Of a DNA stretch of 64,000 nt, positions 12,512 to 23,329 are shown piece after piece. The first letter of the stretch is position 1, and each line of letters starts with the position of its first letter. Location of the stretch: assembly GCA_015039465.1 (NCBI GenBank), contig MU130533.1, positions 677,594-741,593 on the forward strand, read 5' to 3'. The notes under the pieces are model-generated. The model was not told the DNA's origin, did not search any database, and saw nothing but the letters and a program-made list of their open reading frames with translations. The DNA is from Phlegmacium glaucopus. Lineage: Eukaryota > Basidiomycota > Agaricomycetes > Agaricales > Cortinariaceae. The position numbers and the translations under genes were made by a program.

Positions 12512-12881
12512 GTACGCATTGCATACTAATGTTAATGTTTAAGAGTCGACATACCACGACGAGCGAGCGATAGATATTGTTCTGGGCTCGTCTCTACCCT
12601 AATAGTTGCCTAGTCGTCAACTAGTCGTTGAAAAATCAAGTCGCTGTCAACTTGCGACAAGTGGACGACACTGCCAAACAAAGCTGCATTATCACAGTAT
12701 TTTATTTATAGTATACAAGATCAAGAGATACAGCATTTGAAAGATTAACGCCCGTAGAACTACAAAAATTGGAAGATCAGATATTCAAGAAGCCTCGAGT
12801 AATAAGTAGTTGGAGACTCTACCAACTGATATCGAAAACAGCACCCTGACACCACCGCACGCTACTGACAGCGGCAAAAAA
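12512..12881. other. Spacer with conserved 3' flank of the NYN module
   Basis: No gene. Bases 12551-12584 closely match 20316-20349, which lies downstream of the third NYN gene, including a shared ACCACGACGAG and AGATATTGTTCTG. A second shared block, TAGAACTACAAAAATTGG near 12755, has a near copy at 20605. The duplicated unit therefore extends about 300 bp past the stop codon of each gene. Confidence 0.6.
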
Positions 12882-14666
12882 TCAAGACAAACGAACATTA
12901 TACCACCGTGCCTTCAGAGCAATCCACCCAGTTGGTTCAAAGCCACCCGGTTCAACGAAGCCTGCCTTCTCAGCCATTTCTATATATTCACCAAACTCTA
13001 ATACCCCTGCCAATCGATATGTAGTGCCATTATTAGCGATTTCCGATGATATTTTCGAACGCAGTGGGTAGAGAATCCCTCTTGACCTGTTTGTTTTAAG
13101 GCATTTAACCAGAATCTTAAAAATTCCAGGAACAACAGAAGAGGATGTAGGAACAGAAGAGGACGTAGGAGCAGAAGAAGATATAGGTCGGTGTGGATTA
13201 GCTGGTTTGACTGAGCTTTGAGCAACAGCCGGCAGTGGGGCGTGGCCCATGGATGGGGGCATCATAAAAAATGGGGCAGGTGCTGATAGTGTAGCAGTGA
13301 AATTTGCAGGCTGAGATACGCCCGAATGTGCTGGTGGCACGTCGTCGGCCATTTGATGAACCCTCGATGGACTTGGGCTTTGGGCGTTAATCGGAGGATG
13401 TGCACCTTGTTGGGATGAAGGAGATGATTCTTGCAAGCCGATTTCAGCACGGACATTCCGCATGACAGAGTCAATTGAGACAGGTTTTATCATACTAACC
13501 TGAATCTCGTGTTGGGCGGTATTTGGTGGATTGGTAGGTCCTCCGAGTCGCAGACTTGGAGCAGATCCAGTAGACGCTATGATACTTCCAAAAGTTGTGA
13601 GTTTTGGCGTACTTGCGGGAGAGGTGTCTGGCGTTAGTGTCATTCTTGAAGAGTTCGAGGCGCAGGGTGTCATAGTAAGTGGCGTATATATGCTGCTGTC
13701 GAGATTTGTATGACAGGAAGATGCGACAGGGGAGTACATAGCTCCTACGGGAGATTCAGGTCTACTGGGTAAGGCGTCTGGGGTAACAGAAGATGTAGCA
13801 GGTTGGCTTTCAGATTTTTCCGAGTCAAAGGGCAATAAATCATGTCTGTTATCATGTTGAGGGAACGTCCGGGAATCATCCCTGCGCTTCACTTCATCCT
13901 GAAAGCAGTTCATTGATTGAGTATTACTTGCAGATTTCTCGTCATATGATTCTTGAAAAGGGGATCTTGAGAGGCTATGGCCTTTGTAATCCGAGTAAAA
14001 TTTGTCTGGAGCTGGGGCTGATGATGTTTTTCCACGTCGAGGGGAGGGAGGTTGGTGCGACATAGTTGAGTCAACTGGTTCCAATACATCAGAAACCCAA
14101 TCAAAGCAGAGTGATGCCTGTGCCCTAAGGCTTGGGTGGGCGTTCGAAAGCGTTATCAAAACGATGCGGTAGCACCTCAGCCGTAGAATAGACAGAGCAT
14201 ATGCGAAATCGCGGTCGCCAGAAATCAGTACGATGGTCGACGGAGCTGGGTTATCTATGGCATGAGCCAGCATGTCCACTGAAATTTGTGAAAATTGTCA
14301 AGACATAAGGGTTGTGTTGAAACGGAGCAAATATACCTAGAATCATTTTATCTGCAACATCTTTCCTTCCATTGTGAGGACAGTCGGTCAATGAAACCCC
14401 TGATGATTGTAGTTCGGAGCGCAGAAGTTGGGCTCTGGACACAGGAACCTGTTCTGTTACTTCCAAGTATGCCTTGAATAATTTTACACTCCCAAAGGTC
14501 TGTGCTACGGAACGGATGTTGTTCACAACAGCATATCCCGAGGTATTTGCAGGGACGGGACAATTTTCTGCGACGAACAAATTTTGGTGGAAATGAGTTG
14601 TGTAGAGAACTTGTAGTCGGACTCACCGTAATCCCAAAAGACAGCGACCTCACCAATGTTCTTCAT
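12882..14666 (-). CDS. NYN-domain ribonuclease-like protein with C-terminal LOTUS-like domain, paralog 1
   Basis: Predicted PIN/NYN-fold endoribonuclease. Three exons (14627-14666, 14337-14567, 12882-14278) sum to 555 residues. The NYN domain covers about residues 1-165: VAVFWDYENC (first acidic residue), GRKDVADKMI (second) and LISGDRDFAYAL (SGDxDF motif), so the catalytic acids are all present. A long Ser/Pro/Thr-rich linker follows (about 180-470). The last 80 residues (FKILVKCLK..., PLRSKISSEI, TTYRLAGVLEFGEYIEMAEK, GFVEPGG) have the pattern of an OST-HTH/LOTUS winged helix. NYN plus LOTUS recalls MARF1/limkain-b1 RNA-decay factors, but similarity in the C-domain is judged by eye. It shares exon structure, domain order and flanks with the genes at 15391-17041 and 20795-22559. 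The role is unknown. Confidence 0.85.
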
Positions 14667-15390
14667 ATTAAGAGACTCGGAGTTGATTCAAATTTTTGCG
14701 ATTGACAGTGGACTCTTGGATCGCTACGTTATAGTAAATCGTACCCCCTTGTCAATGTCGTTTAAACAAAAAGAACAGGGAGGTGGCCACACAAGCTTAA
14801 CTTTTAAGGCAGTGTGGCACTGTGCGGTTGCCAGCTTCCACATGATCACGGCAATAGAAGTTGGAACGGCGGGGGTCGGCGTTTATAAGTATGGAGGCGC
14901 CCGCGGGGCCGGAAATCCACACCGATTTGGGTCAAATTTCAGCGCCGATGATTAAATATAGTAAATGTACCAGCCCTCAATTATAATTGAATGCCTCAAA
15001 TAAGGACGAAAGTTTCTGTCTATCAAAAATTTGAACAAGGCTATGCGCAACTACAGCCATACACGCCGCGGCCCTGCAGATTTCATACTAATTATTGATG
15101 ATTGCAGGCATGCGCTAATAGGGTTCGTTCCAAACGGCCTTCAAGTTCTGCCGGTACATAGTTTGAGTACAAGCCTTACATATGGAAGAGACATATGGAA
15201 GTTTTTTTTAGAAAGAGAGCCCCGCAGCACGTAGCATTACAAGAGAGGTTCTGCACTACTCAATACTAGTAGTATACAATGCTACAAGATCGAGCCGAAG
15301 AGGCTATCCAAGAAGTCCCTCGAGCGTCGGATCACACGAATATTATATGACATTGGAGCAGGCCTTTTTGCACCCTGAACCAGCAGAAAA
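14667..15390. other. Upstream region of NYN paralog 1 and 3' flank of paralog 2
   Basis: No gene is supported. TCGGCGTTTA at 14876-14885 and AGCTTCCACATGA near 14832 recur upstream of the other NYN genes, so this probably holds the promoter of paralog 1. Near 15345 the text ATATGACATTGGAGCAGGCC matches the 3' flank of paralog 3 (about 20727), marking the end of the duplicated unit for paralog 2. Confidence 0.5.
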
Positions 15391-17041
15391 TCACCACGGT
15401 GCCCTTAGAGCAACCCACGAAGTTCCGTCAGAGCCCCCCAGTTCAATAACGCCTGCCTTCGCAGCCATTGCCACATATTGACTAAAATTCATGACTCCCG
15501 CCTGTCGATATGTGGTCCCATTATTAGCAATTTCCAATCCTATTAGGGAACGGAGCGGGCGCAGACTTCCTTTTGACCTGTGTGATTTAAGACACCGTAT
15601 CAGAATCTTAAATTTGTCAGGAATAGGAGGAAAGGATGGAGGCTGGAGTGGATGATCTGCTTTAACCGTGCTTTCAGCATTAGCGGAAGCTGTGGCGTTT
15701 ATGGATGACGGCAGAAATGTTGATGGTGGTCTAGTGATATTGAGAGGCGGAGATATATCCGAACGTGCTGGAGGCGAATCTGGATCACTGTCACTGTCGT
15801 ACATTTGATCAAGACTCGATAGATTTTGGGTTTGGGCATTAATCAAGGAATATGCGCCTTGTTGGGGTGAAGGATCGGGTTCAGCAGGCAATACTACCCG
15901 CATGGCAGAATCAAACGACACAGCTTCTGTTACATTAGCAACTTGGTGTTGCGTGAGATTAGGTAAATCAGACCCTCGTAAAGTACTATGGGCAGAAGAT
16001 TTCGACGGCACGATGCTTCCACAAGTTGTAAGTTTGGGGGTGCTTCCGGTGGACGTGTTCGGGGTTAGTGTTGTTTGTGAAGAGTTTGAATCAAGGGCGG
16101 ACATGGTCAATGGCGTCTCTATGCTACCATTGAGACAGGAAGATGCAACAGGGCCTCTTTCAGGTGCACTGCATAAGGTGCTTGAGGCGACGGAAGAAAC
16201 AACAGGTTGGCGTTCAGATTGTTGCAAGTGGGGAGGCAGGAAATCACGTCCGGGATCATGTTTGGGAGGCATCCGGGAATCATCCCTACGCCTCGTTTCA
16301 TCCTGAAAGTAGCTCATGGATTGGATATTACTTGGATACCTCTCGTCATATGATTCTTGAAAGGGGGATCTTAAGACGTTATGACCCTTGTAGTCCGAGT
16401 AAAATTTGTCTTGAGCTGGGGCTGATGACGTTTTTCTACGTCGAGGGGAGGGGGGTTGGTACGACGAGGTTGAGTCAACCACATCAGAAAGCCAATCAAA
16501 GCAGAGTGATGCCTGTGCCCTAAGGCTTGGGTGGGCGTTCGAAAGAGTTATCAAAATGATGCGGTAGCACCGAAGCCGTAGAATAGACAAAGCGTATGCA
16601 AAAATGCGGTCGCATGAAATCAGTACGATGGTCGATGGAGCTGGGTTATCTATGGCATGAGCCAGCATGTCCACTGAAATTTATGAAAATTGTCAAGATA
16701 AATGGGTTGTATTGAGATGAAGTAAATATACCAATAATCATTTTATCTGCAACATCCTTCCTTCCATTCCGAGGACAATCGGTCAATGAAACCCCTGATG
16801 ATTGTAGTTCGGAGCGCAGAACTGCGGCCCTGGACACAGGAACCTGTTCTATTACTTCCAAATATGCCTTGAATAATTTTATACTTCCAAAAGTCTGCAC
16901 TATAGAACGGATGTTGTTTACGATGGCATAGCCCGATGCATTTGTGGGGGAAGGACAATTTTCTGGAAGAAAATTTAGTGGAAATAGGTCGCAGAGTGAA
17001 CTCACCCGCTCACCGTAATCCCAAAAGACAGCGACCTCCAT
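15391..17041 (-). CDS. NYN/LOTUS-like protein, paralog 2, with altered active-site motif
   Basis: Three exons (17014-17041, 16732-16962, 15391-16673) give 513 residues; exon 2 is 231 nt, as in both paralogs. The NYN domain keeps VAVFWDYENC and GRKDVADKMI, but the third motif reads LISCDRIFAYAL where paralogs 1 and 3 have LISGDRDFAYAL. Both the Gly and the second Asp of SGDxDF are replaced, so nuclease activity is doubtful. The linker is Ser/Pro rich and shorter than in the others. The C-terminal LOTUS-like domain is intact (FKILIRCLKSHRSKGSLRPL, TTYRQAGVMNFSQYVAMAAK, GVIELGG). The frame is open throughout and the splice sites are good, so this is not an obvious pseudogene. It could be an RNA-binding pseudo-enzyme or an early stage of decay. 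Confidence 0.83.
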
Positions 17042-17868
17042 ATTCCAACTTTTGCGGTCCTTGGTTGCAATTATGCCCTGACCGTGACTTTAAATAAGAG
17101 TGTGAGGATCGGCGTTTATAGTGGCTACGATCCGCACTCCGACCAAACTCATCTATGCTTCGAGCACTGGTGAGTTGTATCGGTTTCTTGTCGACGTGTC
17201 TCGAGCTACAAACATTCAACAATCCTAGCAAGCCGCTGTCACTTTCAATCAACGACCATACCGAAAACATGTAACATCGAATGCATATGGATAATATCTT
17301 TGCCAACTCGTCAAATCCATGCATTATTAGACCAGTCTGATATTTTTCGAGTAGCGTTGCAAGATTCCACCAGAATCAATAGTTCAAGCGCCACTCATGG
17401 GTCGACGTCTACCCTTAGCACGGTGAACGAAAATTTAATTAGTTCCCGCACAAATCTTAACGCGCTCGAAGAACTTGGGGATGCAACGTTTGCCGGACAA
17501 CTTTTTACCTCCAAACCGCGGCCTTGCACCTGGCGACGCTTATGATATCCAAATGTCAATACCTCCTTTCAATATTTTCAACTACTGTAGTTTTAAAATC
17601 ACGGTCCTTGTAGAATTCTTCTGGAATGTGAGTATAATCGCAATCTCTAGCTTAGCATAGACGCAACATAGACGAACCGCGCTCATCTAAGATTTGAACG
17701 CAGTACAACACTACACGTATATCTCACCTGGCACTCTTCTACGTCACTGCCTGCAACTAAGGACGCTGATATACGCTGTCATCTAGACTCGAGGAAAAAA
17801 TAATCAAAATATAATTATTCAGCAAGGTGTTGACTGAGCTTTTGTTTTTCATTTACAACTGTGGATGG
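17042..17868. other. Divergent intergenic region between NYN paralog 2 and NOP8
   Basis: No gene is supported. TCGGCGTTTA at 17109-17118, about 70 bp upstream of the NYN start, is shared with the other two NYN upstream regions. Short open frames at 17300-17660 have no recognisable features. Confidence 0.5.
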
Positions 17869-19739
17869 ATGGATACCCCAATCACTAAGAGGCTCCTTAT
17901 CTCTGGACTCACCACATCGATCACGGCAGATGATATATCTCGGCGGCTGACGACTTTTGGCACCGTCAAGGCTTTGGACGGTTTTGGTCTCCCTGATGGG
18001 GTTGGTCAACCACGAAAATTTGGCTATGTTACACTCGAAACAACTACCGGGAAATTGGCAAAATGTACGACGACAGCCATTCTTGCTGTTGAATTCATTC
18101 TTTTTGCTCATTTTTCTCTTTGTAAGGTATGAATTTGTTAAGTGGATCGACTTGGAAGGGAGCGAAATTGCGTTTCGGAGAGGCAAAACCTGATTTCAGA
18201 GAGAGGTGTGTGGCTTTCTGCTGTCTGTCACCACCTGAAAATCATGCAAATGTGCATCTCAAGGATTGCACTCGAGAACAAGGCAGCAGCTGAAACGCCA
18301 CCCAAAAAACGAAGAAAAAGGGGTGAAGGTTCACAAGCAGAAGACATGACGCTGGTCACATCAGCAAATGTCAGCGATCGTGAAGGCTGGCAAGTGTCTT
18401 CTCTTGGACGAATAACAAGGCCAGTCAGGATGCGACCCGAAAGACCGCTTCCCGAAATCGAACACGAGAAACCGAAGTCGACGCTAAAAAAAGAAGTTCG
18501 TGTCGGCGCGATGGAAGGAGAGAAGAAAAAGAGCAAACGGTTCAAGGATCCAGATTCGAGAGCGAGAAGGAAGACGATTGACATGACCAAGTGGGGGAGC
18601 ACGCACTTAAAGGGCATGTTTTTGGATATGCCGGCTCTTGGGACGAAGCGGCTAAAGCTGGATGACATTTACGACCCTGCGGTAGAGAGCGAGGATAACG
18701 AAGAGAGTGGGGACGACAGTGATACACTGAAGGTCTCTCAGCCCTCCGAACATCATGTTATTTCGCAGATGACACTGTCGCCTTCACCACCACCTCTTCC
18801 TACAAACGCTGGCAACATTTCCGCAAATATTCCAACTTTGCTAACCTCTTCAACCAAGCCTCAATCGTCGGTCAGGGAAGCTGCGCCCCTTCCCGACAAC
18901 AACACCGATCTCGAAGTCGAAAAAACGCAATCTCTGAATCTTTTGGCCTCCCTTTTTGGTGGCCAAGATGACAGTTGGGTCCGCCCCGAAAGCGTTGGAT
19001 CTGATATTGATGTCGATGAGCTCATGAAAGGTGATATCATGTTAGTGGATGATGACGATGATGGAATCGAGGTAGTACCACATAATTTGGATGTCGGCAT
19101 GACAAGGATGAAAGAGCTGCAAGAGGAAGAAGAAAATCAACCGGAGACAAAGGAGAAAGAAGGCCCTCTAGCTGGGGTCACATCGACGAAATCAACTCAA
19201 GTCAAACCTCAAACCTCGACAACGTTGAAGGATCTTTTCGCGCCCAGAGAGGAAGAAGGTAATGCTTTGAGTCCACATAATTAATAAAGACGTTAAATAC
19301 CCATTGAACAGCTGGTTTTTCTCTACTCGGCCACCTTGACCTCGACCTGGAACTGGATAATGAGCCTCCTTTCTTCACCGAACAGCCTACCGCAACACTA
19401 GACCAGACACCAGCCTACACACCTCTGCCTCCCACTACCCTTTCTTCCCAAGCACCTACTGTCTTAAACCCCAAGCAAGCTCTCTTCTTCCCACACCCAC
19501 AGAAGCAAGGAATTCTAAATAAAGTGCGCCAAAAGGACGTTTTTGACCTGATAAAGGATAATCATTGGAATTGGCGTGACCCTTCTGTCGGTTTTTACCG
19601 CACTGGGACAGAGGAGGATATCAGAAAGCGGTGGGAGGAAGGGAAGAGCGAATTAACGAAAGAGTGGAAGAAGAGGTGGCGAGAGGCTGGGAAGGCCAAT
19701 AGGCGGAGGCGGGGTACTGATGTTGATATTGAGTACTAG
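17869..19739 (+). CDS. NOP8: Nop8-like nucleolar RRM protein (60S ribosome biogenesis)
   Basis: Predicted nucleolar factor for 60S subunit assembly. Four exons (17869-18064, 18127-18205, 18264-19258, 19312-19739) make 565 residues. An N-terminal RRM is seen in RLLISGLTTSITADDISRRL (RNP2 region) and GQPRKFGYVTLET (RNP1 region). It is followed by MNLLSGSTWKGAKLRFGEAK and PDFRER, then IALENKAAAETPPKKRRKR. The block GWQVSSLGRITRPVRMRPER is typical of Nop8-type proteins. The centre is acidic and Ser-rich (ESEDNEESGDDSDT). The C-terminus has FYRTGTEEDIRKRWEEGKSE and a basic KKRWREAGKANRRRRG helix. The start was chosen at the ATG next to the RRM; an overlapping ATG at 17865 is out of frame. The stop lies in a perfect palindrome. 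Confidence 0.83.
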
Positions 19740-20215
19740 TACTCAGTTGCTGTCTGGAGGAACAATACCACCGATTTATCTTCTCCTTCAGAAGCTTCAT
19801 CCTTCAATGTGACGTTTGGCATTGGTTCTGTAGGGAAAGCATGCGACAACGGATCGTCGCCTCTTGACGGCGATATGCTATAGTTAAGCTGGCTCGCGTC
19901 AGTTGCCCCGCTACTGCTCTTGTTCCTCGTGTTACTCATACATCATTCATAGATGAAACCCCCAAAAAAGGTAATGTGTGATTATTAGTAGAGGTACATG
20001 GTCTGAGGATGGCAGACGTGAGTGCATCAGCTCACGATGAGTGGACGGTTCGGATTCAAGGCATTTATTTGAACGCATAGATGATGGTGTAGTAGGTGAG
20101 GGAGGTGCTCTTAACTGCGCTGAGGGGAGAATTCAAGTGGCTGCAAACGAAGACCACCTTGCTAGTTCGGGTAGCTTGATCGCCAGCGGGACAGACTCTC
20201 TTGCACATATTTATC
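19736..20215 (-). other. Possible unrecognised gene fragment convergent to NOP8
   Basis: Two stretches in the same direction look faintly coding. One at about 20000-20150 contains STHRELMHSRLPSSDH followed by a GTACCT donor-like site. The other is the 67-codon frame 19736-19939 ending DEASEGEDKSVVLFLQTATE plus Y and stop. The second is Ser/Asp/Glu rich, so it may be the C-terminus of a small gene or chance. I do not recognise a family. Upstream of about 20150 the frame breaks. Confidence 0.25.
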
Positions 20216-20794
20216 AAAAGTAGGTGCGTGGAGAGAATGAAGTTGAGATGAAATCTTTAAAAAAAATAAGTTGATCTTGTAATATTGTATCGAACAGCAA
20301 CTAATTGATGGACCTCTACCACGACGAGTGAGCAAAAGATATTGTTCTGCCAGTGTGATCGTCGCTGTCCGTATAGTCGTCTATCGTTGAGCGATAGACT
20401 TGCTAGTGCCAGTGACTGGATTAATTAAGTTGCCAAAGAATGCACTGACAACTGCGAAATTGCTGCGAAATTCACTGATCCGACCCATATTCCGACCAAC
20501 CATGAAATCAAAAGCGTTGAGTACATATATGGACGAGATACCTAAGTATATTTGTACATGAGATTCGGAACCAGAATCGCGCACTAAATTACAAGAAGAG
20601 GAAAATTGGACGTAGAACCTACAAAAATTGGCGATTGCTACGATTTAAACAAAATCAAGACTATCCAAGGAGTGAGATGAATACAAATCAAACAGATACC
20701 ACAATATACTTCCTTTCTTCCACTGTAATATGACATCGGAGCAGGCCACTTTGCACCCACTGGGTACTGTCGTATGCTACCTCACGGCAGAAAA
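20216..20794. other. 3' flank of NYN paralog 3
   Basis: No gene. It contains the block 20316-20349 matching 12551-12584 and the block near 20605 matching 12755, so it represents the downstream part of the duplicated NYN unit. Confidence 0.5.
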
Positions 20795-22559
20795 TCAAGG
20801 CGATGGGACATTACACCACGGCTCCCTTAGAACAATGAACGCAGTTGCTTCAGAACCGCCCACCTCAACAATGCCTGCCTTCACAGCCAGCGTTACATAT
20901 TGTTTAAACTTCAAGACCCCTGCCTGTCGATATGTGGTGCCATTAGAAGCAATTTGCACTGCTACATTGGAACGAAGTGGGCGGAGAGTTCCTTTTGCCC
21001 TGTATGATTTCAGACACTGAACCAAAACCTTAAATTTATCAGGAACAACAGGAAAGGATGTAGGCTGGGGCGGATTCGCTGCTTTAACTGGACTTTGAGT
21101 AGCAGCAGGCGCTGTGATATTACTCAGAGATGAGGGCAACATAAGAGTCGGGGCAGGAGCTGATGGTGGGGTAAAGACATTTGGATGCGGAGAAATGTCT
21201 GAATAAGTTGGCAGCGGGTCTGGATCGCCGCTGTCACCGTCGATTTGATCAATACCTGACGGACTTTGGGTTTTGGTGTTAATGGGGGAAGATGTACCTT
21301 GTTGGGATGAAGGAGAAGGTCCTCGCAAATCGGGTTCGGTAGGCAGTATCCGCCCAGGAAAGGACGCGAGTTCTGGTACACTAGCAGCCACGTATTGGAG
21401 ATTAGGTAAACTGCTGGACCCTCGCAGATTAAAGTGGGTAGAAGATCTAGATGGCATGATGCTTCCATAAGTCGCGAGTTTGGGAGTGCTTCCGGCGGAC
21501 GTGTTGGGGGTTAGTGTTGTTCGTGAAGAGTTCGAATCGCGAGCGGTCACCGTCAATGATGTTTCTATACTACCGTTGGGATTAATATGACAGGAAGATG
21601 CAACAGGAGTGTGTATAACTCTTGCAGGAGATTCAGGTCTATTCAGTACAACGCTCGAGGCCACGCAGGAAGGAGCAGGTTGTCCTTTAGGTTGTTCCAA
21701 GTCAGGCGGCAAGAAATCATGTCTGCCATCACGTCTGGGGGGCGTCCTGGGGGGCGTCCGGGAAATTTCCCTACGCCTAGTTTGGTCCTGAATGTAATCC
21801 ATGATTTCGACATTTGTAGATTTCTCGTCATGTGATTCTTGAGAGGGGAATCTTGAGTGGTTATGACCCTTGGGATCCGAGTAAAATTTGTCATGAGTTG
21901 GGGGTAGCGATGTTTTTCCACGGTAAGGGGAAGTGAGTTGATGCAGCATGGTTGAGTCGACCGGTTCCAATACATCAGAAATCCAATCGAAGCAGAGTGA
22001 CGCCTGTACCCTCAGGCTAGGATGGGCGTTGGAAAGAGTTATCAAAACGACACGATAGCGCCGAAGCCTGAGAATAGATAAAGCATATGCGAAATCGCGG
22101 TCGCCAGAAATCAGTACGATGGTCGACGGAGCTGGGTTATCTATGGCATGAGCCAGCATGTCCACTGAAAATCGTGAAGTTTCGAATTGTTGTATATATT
22201 GAGACGAAGCAAACACACCTATAATCATTTTATCTGCAACATCTTTCCTTCCATTGTGAGGACAGTCAGTCAATGAAACCCCTGATGATTGTAGTTCGGA
22301 GCGCAGAACTTGGGCCCTGGACACAGGGACCTGTTCTGTTACTTCCAAGTATGCCTTGAATAATTTTACACTCCCAAACGTTTGTGCTACGGAACGGATG
22401 TTGTTCACAATAGCGTACCCCGAGGTATTTGAAGGGGCGGGACAATTTTCTGGGATGAAGGAATTTTGGTGGAGACTGTTGGAGATAGGTTGCAGACAGA
22501 ACTTGTAGCTCGCACTCACCGTAATCCCAAAAGACAGCGACTTCATCAGTGTCCTTCAT
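20795..22559 (-). CDS. NYN-domain ribonuclease-like protein with C-terminal LOTUS-like domain, paralog 3
   Basis: Three exons (22520-22559, 22219-22449, 20795-22164) give 546 residues. The NYN motifs are complete: VAVFWDYENC, GRKDVADKMI and LISGDRDFAYAL. A Ser/Pro/Thr-rich linker follows, then a C-terminal LOTUS-like domain (FKVLVQCLKSYRAKGTLRPL, TTYRQAGVLKFKQYVTLAVK, GIVEVGG). Intron 2 (22165-22218) is 54 nt long, a multiple of three without a stop, so a retained-intron product would only gain 18 residues. It lies about 1 kb beyond NOP8, which separates it from the other two copies; all three point the same way. Like paralog 1 it should be catalytically competent. Its target RNA is not known. 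Confidence 0.85.
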
Positions 22560-23329
22560 ATTGAGAGAGCGGATTCAAAGTGTTGCGGTTACTGGTGGAT
22601 CACTACCAATTGCAAACTCCTTCATCGATATCGTCGTGAACAGGTCAAGACGACATATTCCGGGTGAAGCTTAGAGTTATGACTGTGTGAGCAGATCCAA
22701 GCTTCCACATGACCACTAGCTGAAAGCGGCGGGAACCGGCGTTTAAATGTCTTGAGCAAATTCGACGGGCGCACCGGACTGTACGGATATCACAGCAAAT
22801 AAGACAAACGTCGAGAATTTGGATACTATACTTACCTATTTTTGACTCGGCGTCATGAGTCGGCAGATAAAAGGCTACACATAAATCGCCTGCCCTTCAA
22901 ATACTCACAACCATCGAACACGTCATATTGATTTGCCTTGTCCCTCTTCCTGTAGTAGCCCTTAATTCTATGCATCCCTGTCAGGCGAGAGAATGAACTG
23001 GTTTTCGGGGTTCTGAAAAAGCCGAAACCCCCCCACGGTGATAGACCTTGGGCCATGGTTTGAAAAGAAGCGCCTCGCGATTGTCGGAATATAAGCCTGG
23101 AGTCTATTGATGGCTTGGGGAGAGGCGACTCGCTTTTGGATATGACGAAGCACATGAGACCCGCATGCGCGATTTGGATCGCAAAACCTCAGCTTTAATG
23201 AAAGGCTCAACTCGACTTCATCACACTGCGCAAGATACGCAAACAGCGTTATCATTTGTAGGGTGCCACCGTTGATCCTATTTAGTAACAAGCGGCGACT
23301 GCTGGATTTGCGCGTGGTTTGGAGATCCG
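22560..23329. other. Upstream region of NYN paralog 3 and degraded sequence
   Basis: CGGCGTTTA at 22737-22745 and AGCTTCCACATGA near 22710 match the upstream region of paralog 1. From about 22850 short open frames occur on both strands without recognisable features. The 226-codon minus frame at 22968-23648 runs antisense through the DUF2264 relic and is not taken as a gene. Confidence 0.45.

Noticed and set aside
18228..18668. Minus-strand frame opposite NOP8
   Set aside because: It is antisense to a well-supported NOP8 exon, and its composition mirrors the Lys/Arg/Glu-rich coding strand.
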